Source of the DNA: Shewanella inventionis
Lineage (GTDB): Bacteria > Pseudomonadota > Gammaproteobacteria > Enterobacterales > Shewanellaceae
DNA: 64,000 bases
Assembly (NCBI RefSeq): GCF_014641855.1
Contig: NZ_BMII01000005.1
Location: 1 to 64,000 of the forward strand
Direction: 5' to 3'
Shown here: one piece after another, positions 35,533 to 45,398 of the stretch
Layout: each line of letters begins with the position of its first letter
Numbering within the stretch: position 1 is the first letter of the stretch
The notes under the pieces: model-generated
The model's input: only the letters and a program-made list of their open reading frames with translations
Database searches by the model: none
What the model was told of the DNA's origin: nothing
Position numbers and translations under genes: made by a program

Positions 35533-37604
35533 CCTTTACAGTAAATGCGATGTCCGTAGATCAGCAAGTAGCGTTAACCGAACAGTTAACCGTTGATCTC
35601 AAACAACAACAAGCCAAGCCAATGCGCTTGGCCTTGTTGTTGGCTGCGCCAGCACTCTCCAATGGCAACACACTGTCCATTAAGCATCTTGCATTAGCAT
35701 CTGGGCCACTCGAGATGCTTTTGCTTGATGCCGCAAGCCTTGTTGCACATCATCACTGCGATATCGTCAATATCGGTGATAAACTGTGGCTTATGTCAGC
35801 AATGACGGCTGCAAAAAATGGCATTCATGCCCATGCATATTTAAACGGCATAGGTTTTGGTGATAACACCGAGCAAGCCATAGTTCAAGCACTCGATCAT
35901 GCCAAAAGACAACATGTTCAACCTCAAGCTGTAGAGTTAACTCAGGCTAACAATGCACTCAATGCATTAGTCACGCTTATCGAAGACATTGCCTATCGAC
36001 GCTTGCCCAACAGCCAAGACTATTGGTTTACACCAGCTCACCAAAGCCGCGTTGCCAGCTTGTGTTACCCAAGCAACATCGGTGTGCTCGCGTTAGTACT
36101 TACACAGGGCAGTCAATTGCGTAGCGCTAAACCGTTATTAGCAGCTAACCGATTAATGTTGCCATTATCAGCACACGATATTGCCCAGTTACACATACAG
36201 TTAACCGCAGTTTGCGACATACTAAGCGAGCCATGCGATGAGCTAAACTTGCTTAAATTTATTCGCCAGCAATGGCAACAATACCAATCGCAAGCACCCT
36301 ATACCTTGGTGTTAATGGCGACGAATCAAAGCAGTTTACAACAAGAAGCCAGCTCCCTCCTCGCGGCAATTGAGGCGCAGCAAACACAAAATACGACAAC
36401 GCTTAACAAAACGTTTCACTACAAAACGCCAGCAGGCAGTTGCTTTACCGCTTCGCCATTAGGCGCCAACGGGCTGAGTTTTGTCTACCCAGGTGTCGGC
36501 ACGGTTTACCCGCAGATGTTTAGCCAATTAGGCCATGTGTTCCCTCAAGTCTTTGCCAGCTTAGAGGCCCAAGGTGACTTGCCGGCAATGCTGCAAAGCC
36601 AAGCGATTTATGCAACGAAAGAAAAAAACAGCAACCACATGAGCCTCAGTGAGCTTGCCATTGCCGGTGTTGGCGCAAGTTACATGTTGAGTAAAATATT
36701 GCAGGATGAATTTGCCATAACACCCCGCTTCGCTTTAGGTTATTCAATGGGCGAAGCCGCCATGTGGGCCAGTTTAGGCGTATGGCAAACACCACAAAAA
36801 TTGATTGAAGCCACCCAAAACAGCAGTATTTTTAATCAAGATATTTCAGGCGAGCTTCGCTGTGTAAGACAAGCCTGGCAATTAGCCAATGATGAACCCA
36901 TTGTGTGGAACAGTTTTGTTACCCGCGCTACCGTTGCCGACCTTAGCCCGTATTTAGCCGATTACCCTCGCGCTTACATTGCCATTGTGCAAGGTGACAG
37001 CTTAGTGTTAGCTGGCTGCGAGCAAAGCTGTAAAGCATTACTTAAACAAGCCGGGAAACGTGGCATTGCCGCCAATAGAGTCACCGCAATGCACACCCCT
37101 GCTGCGCTCAATATAATTGAGGATGTAAAGCAGTTTTATTTACAGCCTTTAGCAGCAGCGTTGCCCACTTCGACTCAATTTTTATCGGCAGCCCAAACAC
37201 AGCCCGTTGAATTAACATCGCACGCTATTGCCCAGTCGATTGCCGACACCTTTTGTCATCCACTGGACTTTAGCCAGCTTATCAGCGACTCGATTAGCCA
37301 GGGCTGTCGTTTATTCGTCGAAGTCGGCGCCGACAGACAAACAGCCACCTTGATCGATAAAATTATTGGCCAACAAACAACCGATGTGCAGGCGCAAGCG
37401 TTGGCCGTCAATGCCAAAGGCGCAGACGACATTAGCAGTTTATTAAAATGTTTAGCCCAGTTAATGACCCACAGAGTACCTATGTCATTAACCCCGTTTA
37501 TGCAAAGCTTAAACGAAGCCATCGAACAACAAACCTTATTCATTGCCGCCAACAGCCTAGCTGTTGGACATGCTGACACTTTATTAGAAGGAGAACCTCA
37601 TTGA
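35529..37604 (+). CDS. pfaB: PfaB, acyltransferase subunit
   Basis: 691 residues, a usual PfaB length. A GTG start with AAGGACAGCGT upstream overlaps the pfaA stop by 4 bp. The acyltransferase domain has its active Ser in GYSMGEAAMW (about residue 405) and the later segment VTAMHTPAALN. The N-terminal part is a degenerate synthase-like region (VLALVLTQGSQLRS). PfaB is reported to influence the final product (EPA or DHA). The gene overlaps the start of pfaC by 4 bp, so translation is coupled along the operon. Confidence 0.93.
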   Translation: MTFTVNAMSVDQQVALTEQLTVDLKQQQAKPMRLALLLAAPALSNGNTLSIKHLALASGPLEMLLLDAASLVAHHHCDIVNIGDKLWLMSAMTAAKNGIHAHAYLNGIGFGDNTEQAIVQALDHAKRQHVQPQAVELTQANNALNALVTLIEDIAYRRLPNSQDYWFTPAHQSRVASLCYPSNIGVLALVLTQGSQLRSAKPLLAANRLMLPLSAHDIAQLHIQLTAVCDILSEPCDELNLLKFIRQQWQQYQSQAPYTLVLMATNQSSLQQEASSLLAAIEAQQTQNTTTLNKTFHYKTPAGSCFTASPLGANGLSFVYPGVGTVYPQMFSQLGHVFPQVFASLEAQGDLPAMLQSQAIYATKEKNSNHMSLSELAIAGVGASYMLSKILQDEFAITPRFALGYSMGEAAMWASLGVWQTPQKLIEATQNSSIFNQDISGELRCVRQAWQLANDEPIVWNSFVTRATVADLSPYLADYPRAYIAIVQGDSLVLAGCEQSCKALLKQAGKRGIAANRVTAMHTPAALNIIEDVKQFYLQPLAAALPTSTQFLSAAQTQPVELTSHAIAQSIADTFCHPLDFSQLISDSISQGCRLFVEVGADRQTATLIDKIIGQQTTDVQAQALAVNAKGADDISSLLKCLAQLMTHRVPMSLTPFMQSLNEAIEQQTLFIAANSLAVGHADTLLEGEPH

Positions 37605-39844
37605 GTTCTCAAGCTACCCCAAAAATCGCCATTGTAGGCTTAGCCAATCAATATCCCGATGCCGACACCCCGGCAAAGTTTTGGCAAAATTTACTCGATA
37701 AAAAAGATTCTCGCAGTCAAATTACGGCACAAAAGCTCAACGCATCACCTAATGACTATATTGGCGTACAGGGGCAATCTGACCGTTTTTATTGCAATAA
37801 AGGCGGCTACATTCAAAACTTTCGCTTTAATCCTGAAGGTTATCATATCGATAGCAATGCTTTTGACGGCCTAGACGACAGCTTTTTATGGGCCACAGAT
37901 ACGGCACGTAATGCGTTAGCAGATGCAGGGATTACCGATCTTAATCATCCAGGCTTACAGCGCACCGGTATTGTGATGGGCACCTTGTCGTTTCCCACCG
38001 CTAAATCAAACCAATTGTTTATACCGCTTTACCACAGCGTGGTCGAAAAAGCCTTACAAACCAAACTACAGCAGCCCAACTTTGTATTGCAAAACTTTGG
38101 TTTAGCGGCACAAAACGAGCAATATAATTGGCGCAATGGTGCAGTAGCTCACAATGCCTCAAAGCTTGTGGCAGATGCTTTAGGCCTTGGCGGCGCGCAA
38201 TTAAGCCTAGATGCCGCCTGTGCTAGCTCGGTTTATGCTTTAAAGCTGGCCTGTGATTATTTACATACTGGCAAAGCCGACATGATGCTGGCTGGCGCAG
38301 TGTCTGGCGCAGATCCATTTTTTATCAATATGGGCTTTTCAATTTTTCATGCCTATCCAGACCACGGTATTTCAGCGCCGTTTGACAGCAACAGCAAAGG
38401 CTTATTTGCCGGTGAAGGTGCTGGCGTATTGGTGCTAAAACGTCTTGAAGATGCAAAGCGTGATGGCGACCATATTTATGCCCTCGTCAGCGGCATTGGC
38501 TTATCAAACGACGGTAAAGGTCAGTTTGTGCTTAGCCCAAACAGCAAAGGTCAGGTGCAAGCATTCGAACGTGCCTACCGCGAAGCCGCCTCATTTGACT
38601 CAAGCATTACCCCTGCCAGCATTGAAGTGATTGAGTGCCATGCCACCGGGACGCCATTAGGCGACAAAGTTGAATTGACCTCAATGGAGCGCTTTTTTGA
38701 AGGCAAACTCAATGGCAGCGCCACGCCATTAATTGGCTCGGCAAAATCTAATTTGGGCCACTTACTCACCGCAGCAGGCATGCCCGGGATCATGAAAATG
38801 ATTTTTGCCATGCGTGAAGGTGTGTTACCACCGAGTATTAATATCAGCGCGCCTATTAGCTCGCCTAACGGTTTATTTGGTCAAGCAACCTTGCCAAATG
38901 AAGTGCAACCTTGGCCAGATAAAGCGGGCAATAACGTCCGCCATGCTGGTGTGTCAGTCTTTGGTTTTGGTGGCTGTAACGCACACTTGTTATTAGAGTC
39001 TTATTCCGATAACACAGCAACATCGCAACAACCGACTCAAGTGATCAATGCAAGCGAAAAGCCGATGCACATTACCGGTATGGCTGCCCACTTTGGCCAG
39101 TGCAGTAGCATTAATCAGCTTGCTGAGCGTATTCGTGCCAAGCAAAGCTTGTTTACGCCATTGCCGACTCAGCGCTGGAAAGGCATCAACAAGCATCCAG
39201 AGCTATTGGCCAAATACGGTATTGAGCAGGTGCCTCATGGCGCTTACATTGATCAATTCGACTTTGATTTTTTACGTTTCAAAGTGCCGCCCAATGAAGA
39301 CGACAGACTCATTTCGCAGCAGTTGTTACTGATAAAAGTCGCCGATGAAGCCATTGTGAATGCCAACCTAAAACCCGGCAGCAAAGTGGCCGTGCTAGTG
39401 GCCATGGAAACCGAGCTAGAATTACATCAATTCCGTGGACGAGTAAACTTACACAGCCAGCTCGCACAAAGCCTGGCAGCCCAGGGCGTTAAGCTCAGTG
39501 ACGATGAATACCAGGCACTAGAAGCCATCGCCATGGACAGCGTACTCGATGCCGCCAAATTAAACCAGTACACCAGTTTTATTGGCAATATTATGGCGTC
39601 GCGGATTTCATCATTATGGGACTTTAACGGCCCAGCCTTTACCATTTCGGCTGCAGAGCAATCAGTTAATCGCTGTATTGATGTGGCCCAAAACCTATTT
39701 GCCATGGGCTCACTACAAGAGCCATTAGATGCAGTGATTATTGCAGCGGTTGATTTATCTGGCAGCATTGAAAACTGCCTACTCAACAATGCACACCTGC
39801 AAGCCGCAGGAATGCAGGAATGCAGGCAAGCACAACCCACTTAG
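37601..39844 (+). CDS. pfaC: PfaC, N-terminal fragment (frameshifted)
   Basis: 747 residues from a TTG start with AAGGAGAACCTCA upstream. It carries the complete ketosynthase domain (active Cys in DAACASS, His in ECHATGT, and SNLGHLLTAAGM) and the first half of the chain-length-factor domain (PMHITGMAAHFGQCSSINQL ...). The frame ends soon after an 8-bp tandem duplication (39809-39824) with the foreign tail ECRQAQPT. Without the duplication it would join smoothly to the 39820-43389 frame as one protein of about 1926 residues, close to normal PfaC. The enzyme is probably inactive unless the frame is restored. Confidence 0.88.
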   Translation: MSSQATPKIAIVGLANQYPDADTPAKFWQNLLDKKDSRSQITAQKLNASPNDYIGVQGQSDRFYCNKGGYIQNFRFNPEGYHIDSNAFDGLDDSFLWATDTARNALADAGITDLNHPGLQRTGIVMGTLSFPTAKSNQLFIPLYHSVVEKALQTKLQQPNFVLQNFGLAAQNEQYNWRNGAVAHNASKLVADALGLGGAQLSLDAACASSVYALKLACDYLHTGKADMMLAGAVSGADPFFINMGFSIFHAYPDHGISAPFDSNSKGLFAGEGAGVLVLKRLEDAKRDGDHIYALVSGIGLSNDGKGQFVLSPNSKGQVQAFERAYREAASFDSSITPASIEVIECHATGTPLGDKVELTSMERFFEGKLNGSATPLIGSAKSNLGHLLTAAGMPGIMKMIFAMREGVLPPSINISAPISSPNGLFGQATLPNEVQPWPDKAGNNVRHAGVSVFGFGGCNAHLLLESYSDNTATSQQPTQVINASEKPMHITGMAAHFGQCSSINQLAERIRAKQSLFTPLPTQRWKGINKHPELLAKYGIEQVPHGAYIDQFDFDFLRFKVPPNEDDRLISQQLLLIKVADEAIVNANLKPGSKVAVLVAMETELELHQFRGRVNLHSQLAQSLAAQGVKLSDDEYQALEAIAMDSVLDAAKLNQYTSFIGNIMASRISSLWDFNGPAFTISAAEQSVNRCIDVAQNLFAMGSLQEPLDAVIIAAVDLSGSIENCLLNNAHLQAAGMQECRQAQPT
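39809..39824 (+). repeat. 8-bp tandem duplication (GGAATGCA twice) breaking pfaC
   Basis: GGAATGCA occurs at 39809-39816 and again at 39817-39824. Removing one copy gives an uninterrupted frame reading AAGMQASTTHLGEGAGA across the junction. The extra 8 bases shift the frame and bring a stop codon at 39842-39844. Confidence 0.9.
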
Positions 39845-42800
39845 GTGAAGGTGCTGGTGCGATTGTATTACAACAAAATCATCCAACTGAAAGCTTTGCC
39901 AGTATTGATACAGTGCAGTTTGCCAAGCAAGATAAGCTCAAGCTCGAGCAAACCTGCGATATTAACGAACTTAACATGGCTCCGCTTTGCCATCAGTCTG
40001 ATTTTGGCCAGCAACTCACTCGCCAGTTAACTCAATTGGCTAAGCCCAATAGCCTTTCAAGCGCACAAGAGATATTAGGCCATACCTTTGCCGCCTCTGG
40101 CATGGCAAGCTTGCTTAATGCACTTTTGCAAAGCCAGCAATTGCAACAAGCTGACATTAGTGCACAGGTGATTAGTGCCAGTGAAAATCAATACTCACGC
40201 ATTGGTTTAACGCTCAATCAACTACAACAACAGGCGCTTGCCAGCCGCGTAACACTGCCACTTACACAACAACTAACGCAAAGTGCCAAGCTGAGCTTGA
40301 TTAAACAAGTCAGTTTAGGTGGCCGCGATATCTATCAGCATATTGTCGACAGCCCAGTTGCTGCTATCGATAACATTGTTAGCCAATGCGCGTCGATTAA
40401 ACCCGTTTCAGTGCAACAAGCCCCAACAAAAATGAATATAAACGAGCCCACTATGCCCGCAAGCCATTTCGCACATAAACCAGGTATGCAGCCGCAAACA
40501 GAAAATCAAACTCATTCGACTCAAGCAATGAGCCAGGCAACGCCACCCGCGCACTTAACGGCTTTTCAGCAAAACCAATGGTTAGCACAACAAGCCCATT
40601 TAGCCTTTTTAGCCAGTCGCGAAGCAGGGTTAAAAGTCGCCGACAGCTTATTAAAAGCACAACTGGCCTCGATAACATCGACCACAAACGCACAAACAAT
40701 AGCGCCTGCGTTTACAGCCAAAGCGCCAGCTGAACAATACGTTGAAGCTCAACCGGTACTGGCAGAGCGCAAACCTAATCATGCGCAGGTTCCGGCTTAC
40801 ACAGCCCCCACTCCGGCAGATAAACCCTGTATTTGGAACTACGCCGATTTAGTGGAATATGCCGAAGGTGATATCGCCAAAGTATTTGGCCCAGATTATG
40901 CCATCATCGACAGCTACTCACGCCGCGTGCGCTTACCCACTACCGACTACTTACTGGTGTCTCGAGTAACAAAACTTGATGCCACTATGAATCAATACAA
41001 ACCTTGCTCAATGACCACAGAATATGACATCCCGGTTGATGCGCCGTATCTGGTTGACGGTCAAATCCCTTGGGCTGTGGCGGTTGAGTCTGGCCAGTGC
41101 GATTTAATGCTGATTAGCTATTTAGGCATCGATTTTGAAAACAAAGGCGAGCGCGTTTATCGCTTACTCGACTGCACGCTTACCTTTTTAGGGGATTTAC
41201 CCCGTGGTGGCGACACTTTGCGTTATGACATTAAAATCAACAACTTTGCACGCAATGGCGACACCTTGTTGTTTTTCTTCTCGTACGAATGTTTCGTTGG
41301 CGACAAGATGATTTTAAAAATGGACGGCGGCTGCGCAGGCTTCTTTACCGATAAAGAATTGTCTGATGGCAAGGGCGTTATCCAAACCGAAGATGAGCTT
41401 AAACTGCGCCAAAAAGTGCTTAACAACCCCAATAAACCGACATTTGCACCCTTACTACACTGCACGCAAACCGCTTTTGATTATGGTCAAATCCACCATT
41501 TATTAACCGGCGATATTGGCAGCTGTTTTGGTGGCGAACACGTTGGCCACCAGCTGCAAACGGGCATGCAAAAGTCACTGTGTTTTGCATCTGAAAAGTT
41601 CTTAATGATTGAGCGCGTAAGCAATTTACAAGTGAGCGGCGGCACATGGGGCCTAGGGTTAGTTGAAGGCCACAAACAATTAGCCCCAGACCATTGGTAT
41701 TTCCCGTGTCATTTTAAAGGCGACCAGGTAATGGCGGGCTCATTAATGGCTGAAGGCTGTGGCCAATTACTGCAATTCTTTATGTTGCATATTGGTATGC
41801 ATACGTTAGTTGAAAACGGGCGTTTCCAGCCGCTCGAAAATGCCTCACAAAAAGTGCGTTGTCGTGGCCAGGTGTTACCGCAACACGGTGAATTAACTTA
41901 CCGGATGGAAGTCACCGAAATAGGTATTTCGCCACGTCCATATGCTAAAGCCAATATTGATATTTTGCTTAATGGCAAAGTGGTGGTTGATTTTCAAAAC
42001 CTTGGGGTGATGATCAAAGAAGAAGCCCAATGCACCCGCTACTTAAGTCATTCCAGCACAAATAACTCAAGTATCAAGCCTGCCAAGGTGGCTGGCGTAA
42101 ACCTAAACAACACCGACAGCCAGCAAGATATCGCCCCGTTAATGGCGAAAATAGCCGACACCAGCGCGCCAACCAATAAAGGCGTTATTCCGCTTAAACA
42201 TGTTGAAGCACCGCAAGTCAGCGCTAATTCTAAATACGCAAACCGCGTGCCTGATACCGTGCCCTTTACGCCGTATCATATGTTTGAATTTGCTACTGGC
42301 GACATCGAAAAGTGCTTTGGGCCAGACTTTAGCATCTATAAAGGGCTAATTCCGCCGCGTACTCCTTGCGGTGATTTGCAGTTAACCACCCGTGTTATCG
42401 ACATTAATGGTAAGCGCGGCGAATTGAAAAAACCATCATCGTGTATTGCTGAATATGAAGTGCCAACAGATGCATGGTACTTTGCCAAAAACAGCCACCA
42501 GGCGGTAATGCCATATTCGGTGTTAATGGAAATCTCATTACAACCCAATGGTTTTATTTCAGGCTATATGGGCACCACATTGGGCTTCCCTGGGCAGGAG
42601 TTGTTTTTCCGCAACCTAGATGGTCATGGCACCTTATTACGCCATGTGGACTTACGCGGCAAGACCATCGTTAACGACTCACGTTTACTGTCTACCGTGA
42701 TTGCGGGCAGCAATATTATTCAAAACTTTACCTTTGATTTAAGCGTCGATGGTGAACCGTTTTACACTGGTGGCGCAGTGTTTGGCTACTTTAAAGCTGA

Positions 42801-43389
42801 CGCGCTTAAAAACCAACTAGGTATCGATAACGGTAAGATTACCCAACCCTGGCATGTCGACAACAATGTCGCAGCCGACACGGTAGTCAACTTGCTCGAC
42901 AAACAATCGCGGGTGTTTAATGCACCCGCGCACCAGCCGCATTACCGCTTAGCGGGTGGTCAGCTTAACTTTATCGACACCGCTGAAATCGTTAACAATG
43001 GCGGTAAATACAGTAAAGGCTATTTGGCAGCATCACGCACCATTGACCCGAGTGATTGGTTCTTCCAATTCCATTTCCATCAAGATCCGGTGATGCCGGG
43101 TTCATTAGGCGTTGAAGCTATCATCGAGTTAATGCAAACTTACGCGATTACTAACGACTTAGGTGCCGGTTTTACCAATCCTAAATTCGGCCAGATTTTG
43201 TCTGATATTAAATGGAAATACCGCGGCCAAATTAATCCGCTTAACAAACAAATGTCGTTAGATGTGCACATCAGCGCAGTAAAAGACGAAAACGGTAAAC
43301 GCATCATCGTCGGTGATGCCAATTTAAGTAAAGACGGTTTACGTATTTACGAAGTAAAAGACATCGCGATTTGTATTGAAGAAGCCTAG
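39820..43389 (+). CDS. pfaC: PfaC, C-terminal fragment (CLF end and two dehydratase domains)
   Basis: 1189 residues from an ATG inside the duplication. It starts in the middle of the chain-length-factor domain (THLGEGAGAIVL), followed by HTFAASGMASLLNALL. After a Gln-rich linker come two FabA-like dehydratase domains: the first about residues 335-750 (LDATMNQYKPCSM ... FPCHFKGDQVMAGSLMAEG) and the second about 820-1180 (FQFHFHQDPVMPGSLGVEA). These domains form the cis double bonds of the growing chain. No ribosome-binding site supports independent translation, so expression would depend on reinitiation or ribosomal slippage. Confidence 0.88.
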   Translation: MQASTTHLGEGAGAIVLQQNHPTESFASIDTVQFAKQDKLKLEQTCDINELNMAPLCHQSDFGQQLTRQLTQLAKPNSLSSAQEILGHTFAASGMASLLNALLQSQQLQQADISAQVISASENQYSRIGLTLNQLQQQALASRVTLPLTQQLTQSAKLSLIKQVSLGGRDIYQHIVDSPVAAIDNIVSQCASIKPVSVQQAPTKMNINEPTMPASHFAHKPGMQPQTENQTHSTQAMSQATPPAHLTAFQQNQWLAQQAHLAFLASREAGLKVADSLLKAQLASITSTTNAQTIAPAFTAKAPAEQYVEAQPVLAERKPNHAQVPAYTAPTPADKPCIWNYADLVEYAEGDIAKVFGPDYAIIDSYSRRVRLPTTDYLLVSRVTKLDATMNQYKPCSMTTEYDIPVDAPYLVDGQIPWAVAVESGQCDLMLISYLGIDFENKGERVYRLLDCTLTFLGDLPRGGDTLRYDIKINNFARNGDTLLFFFSYECFVGDKMILKMDGGCAGFFTDKELSDGKGVIQTEDELKLRQKVLNNPNKPTFAPLLHCTQTAFDYGQIHHLLTGDIGSCFGGEHVGHQLQTGMQKSLCFASEKFLMIERVSNLQVSGGTWGLGLVEGHKQLAPDHWYFPCHFKGDQVMAGSLMAEGCGQLLQFFMLHIGMHTLVENGRFQPLENASQKVRCRGQVLPQHGELTYRMEVTEIGISPRPYAKANIDILLNGKVVVDFQNLGVMIKEEAQCTRYLSHSSTNNSSIKPAKVAGVNLNNTDSQQDIAPLMAKIADTSAPTNKGVIPLKHVEAPQVSANSKYANRVPDTVPFTPYHMFEFATGDIEKCFGPDFSIYKGLIPPRTPCGDLQLTTRVIDINGKRGELKKPSSCIAEYEVPTDAWYFAKNSHQAVMPYSVLMEISLQPNGFISGYMGTTLGFPGQELFFRNLDGHGTLLRHVDLRGKTIVNDSRLLSTVIAGSNIIQNFTFDLSVDGEPFYTGGAVFGYFKADALKNQLGIDNGKITQPWHVDNNVAADTVVNLLDKQSRVFNAPAHQPHYRLAGGQLNFIDTAEIVNNGGKYSKGYLAASRTIDPSDWFFQFHFHQDPVMPGSLGVEAIIELMQTYAITNDLGAGFTNPKFGQILSDIKWKYRGQINPLNKQMSLDVHISAVKDENGKRIIVGDANLSKDGLRIYEVKDIAICIEEA

Positions 43390-43407
43390 CTTTTCAAGGA
43401 AAAGATA

Positions 43408-45036
43408 ATGACAACCCAAATAAAAAACGAAAAGCTTTCTCCATGGCCTTGGCAAGTGAGCCAACAGCACGTCAGTTTTGACCCTGCAGGGATGAACAAA
43501 AAGCTTAAAGACTTATCGCAAGCCTGTTATGTGGTGAACGATGCTCAGCAGGGTTTAGGTGTTGCACAACAAGCTCAAGTAGTGACCGATGCAATCACCG
43601 CCGTTAACGCCCTGCCTGTTAGCGCCTTTGCCCCAGCTCTTGGCACCCAAAGTTTAGGTGACAGTAATTTCCGTCGTGTTCATGGGGTTAAATACGCTTA
43701 TTACGCTGGAGCCATGGCCAACGGTATTGCCTCAGAAGAGCTGGTTATCGCATTAGGCCAGGCTGGTATTTTATGTTCATTTGGCGCAGCAGGGCTTATC
43801 CCATCACGGGTTGAGCAAGCCATTACGCGTATTCAAGCAGCCCTGCCAAATGGGCCCTATGCGTTTAACTTAATCCATAGCCCAAGTGAGCCAGCACTAG
43901 AGCGCGGTAGCGTAGAGCTATTTTTAAAACACAAAGTGCGCACCGTAGAAGCCTCTGCCTTTTTGGGCTTAACACCGCAAATTGTCTATTACCGCGCAGC
44001 AGGCTTAAGCCGTGATGCTCAAGGTGACATTCAAATAGACAACAAAGTCATCGCCAAAATTAGCCGCACCGAAGTGGCAATTAAGTTTATGCAGCCTGCC
44101 CCGGCCAAAATACTGCAACAACTAGTGGATGAAGGCCTTATCACGCCAGAGCAAATGGAGTTAGCCCAATTAGTGCCGATGGCCGATGACATAACCGCGG
44201 AAGCCGATTCAGGTGGTCATACCGATAACCGTCCATTAGTGACGTTACTGCCCACCATTTTGGCACTAAAAGATGAAGTCCAAGCACAATACAATTACAA
44301 AACCCCTATTCGCGTAGGTGCCGGTGGTGGTGTGGGTACGCCCGATGCGGCTCTGGCAACCTTCAACATGGGCGCGGCGTTTATTGTCACAGGCTCAATT
44401 AACCAGGCTTGCGTAGAAGCCGGCGCCAGTGAACACACCCGTAAATTATTAGCCACCACAGAAATGGCCGATGTGACCATGGCACCTGCGGCCGATATGT
44501 TCGAAATGGGCGTTAAACTGCAAGTGGTGAAACGCGGCACCCTCTTCCCGATGCGCGCTAACAAACTGTACGAAATTTACACTCGTTATGACTCAATAGA
44601 AGCCATACCGGTTGATGAGCGTGAAAAGCTTGAAAAACAAGTATTTCGCTCAAGCCTAGATGATATTTGGGCCGGTACAGTGGCGCATTTTAATGAGCGC
44701 GACCCTAAGCAAATCGAGCGCGCTAAAGATAACCCTAAGCGCAAAATGGCATTAATTTTCCGCTGGTACCTTGGGCTGTCAAGCCGCTGGTCAAACACAG
44801 GTGAAACCGGCCGTGAAATGGATTATCAAATTTGGGCAGGCCCAGCCCTTGGCGCATTTAACGCCTGGGCAAAAGGCAGTTATTTAGATGACTATACTCA
44901 ACGACATGCAGTCGATTTAGCCAAACACTTAATGCATGGCGCAGCTTACTTAGCACGAGTAAACTTATTAACGGCTCAAGGCGTTAGCCTACCAGTTGCC
45001 TTACAGCGCTGGCGCCCTGCAGATCAAGTGAAGTAG
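43408..45036 (+). CDS. pfaD: PfaD, enoyl reductase subunit
   Basis: 542 residues, the family's length. A FMN-dependent TIM-barrel enoyl reductase related to 2-nitropropane dioxygenases, with the nucleotide-binding segment RVGAGGGVGTPDAAL and the barrel motif AAFIVTGSINQACVEAG. It reduces trans enoyl intermediates during EPA synthesis. AAGGAAAAGATA precedes the ATG, 18 bp after pfaC. The phosphopantetheinyl transferase PfaE needed to activate PfaA is not encoded nearby. Confidence 0.95.
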   Translation: MTTQIKNEKLSPWPWQVSQQHVSFDPAGMNKKLKDLSQACYVVNDAQQGLGVAQQAQVVTDAITAVNALPVSAFAPALGTQSLGDSNFRRVHGVKYAYYAGAMANGIASEELVIALGQAGILCSFGAAGLIPSRVEQAITRIQAALPNGPYAFNLIHSPSEPALERGSVELFLKHKVRTVEASAFLGLTPQIVYYRAAGLSRDAQGDIQIDNKVIAKISRTEVAIKFMQPAPAKILQQLVDEGLITPEQMELAQLVPMADDITAEADSGGHTDNRPLVTLLPTILALKDEVQAQYNYKTPIRVGAGGGVGTPDAALATFNMGAAFIVTGSINQACVEAGASEHTRKLLATTEMADVTMAPAADMFEMGVKLQVVKRGTLFPMRANKLYEIYTRYDSIEAIPVDEREKLEKQVFRSSLDDIWAGTVAHFNERDPKQIERAKDNPKRKMALIFRWYLGLSSRWSNTGETGREMDYQIWAGPALGAFNAWAKGSYLDDYTQRHAVDLAKHLMHGAAYLARVNLLTAQGVSLPVALQRWRPADQVK

Positions 45037-45063
45037 CCTGCACTCGAGATAATAGGAACGATA

Positions 45064-45321
45064 ATGAGCGACACACAAAAACTCGATTTTTCAGCGGTAA
45101 ATGGTTCAACGTTGGCGTCATTCAACCAGCAAAAAAACCTGATAAAGCGCATGCTAAAAGGCAACAGCGCCACGTGTGCCGACTGCAATAAACCACTCAC
45201 ATTGCAATTGCCACCTAACAGTAAAAATGCCAAGCCAACTGCAAAAGCCCCCGGCATTTATTGCGCGAAAGGCTGTACCGATATTGAGCTTGACATGGAA
45301 GCCGTTGCATTACTGAAATAA
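45064..45321 (+). CDS. Small CxxC protein after pfaD
   Basis: 85 residues with ATCADC near the middle and YCAKGCTDIEL near the end: four Cys in CxxC and CxxxC spacing, which may bind zinc or be redox active. AGGAACGATA precedes the ATG, 27 bp after pfaD, and a strong terminator follows, so it looks like the last gene of the pfa operon. I recall no named family. A role in fatty acid synthesis is suggested only by position. Confidence 0.7.
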   Translation: MSDTQKLDFSAVNGSTLASFNQQKNLIKRMLKGNSATCADCNKPLTLQLPPNSKNAKPTAKAPGIYCAKGCTDIELDMEAVALLK

Positions 45322-45345
45322 TGCCGAACTGATATTAGCAATGAA

Positions 45346-45380
45346 TAAAAAAGACCCTCTACGCTAAGAGGGTCTTTTTG
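45346..45380. terminator. Bidirectional rho-independent terminator
   Basis: AAAAAGACCCTCT (45348-45360) pairs perfectly with AGAGGGTCTTTTT (45367-45379) around a six-base loop. It ends the pfa operon on the plus strand and the convergent gene at 45399 on the minus strand. Confidence 0.92.
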
Positions 45381-45398
45381 CTTTTAATACACCGACTG

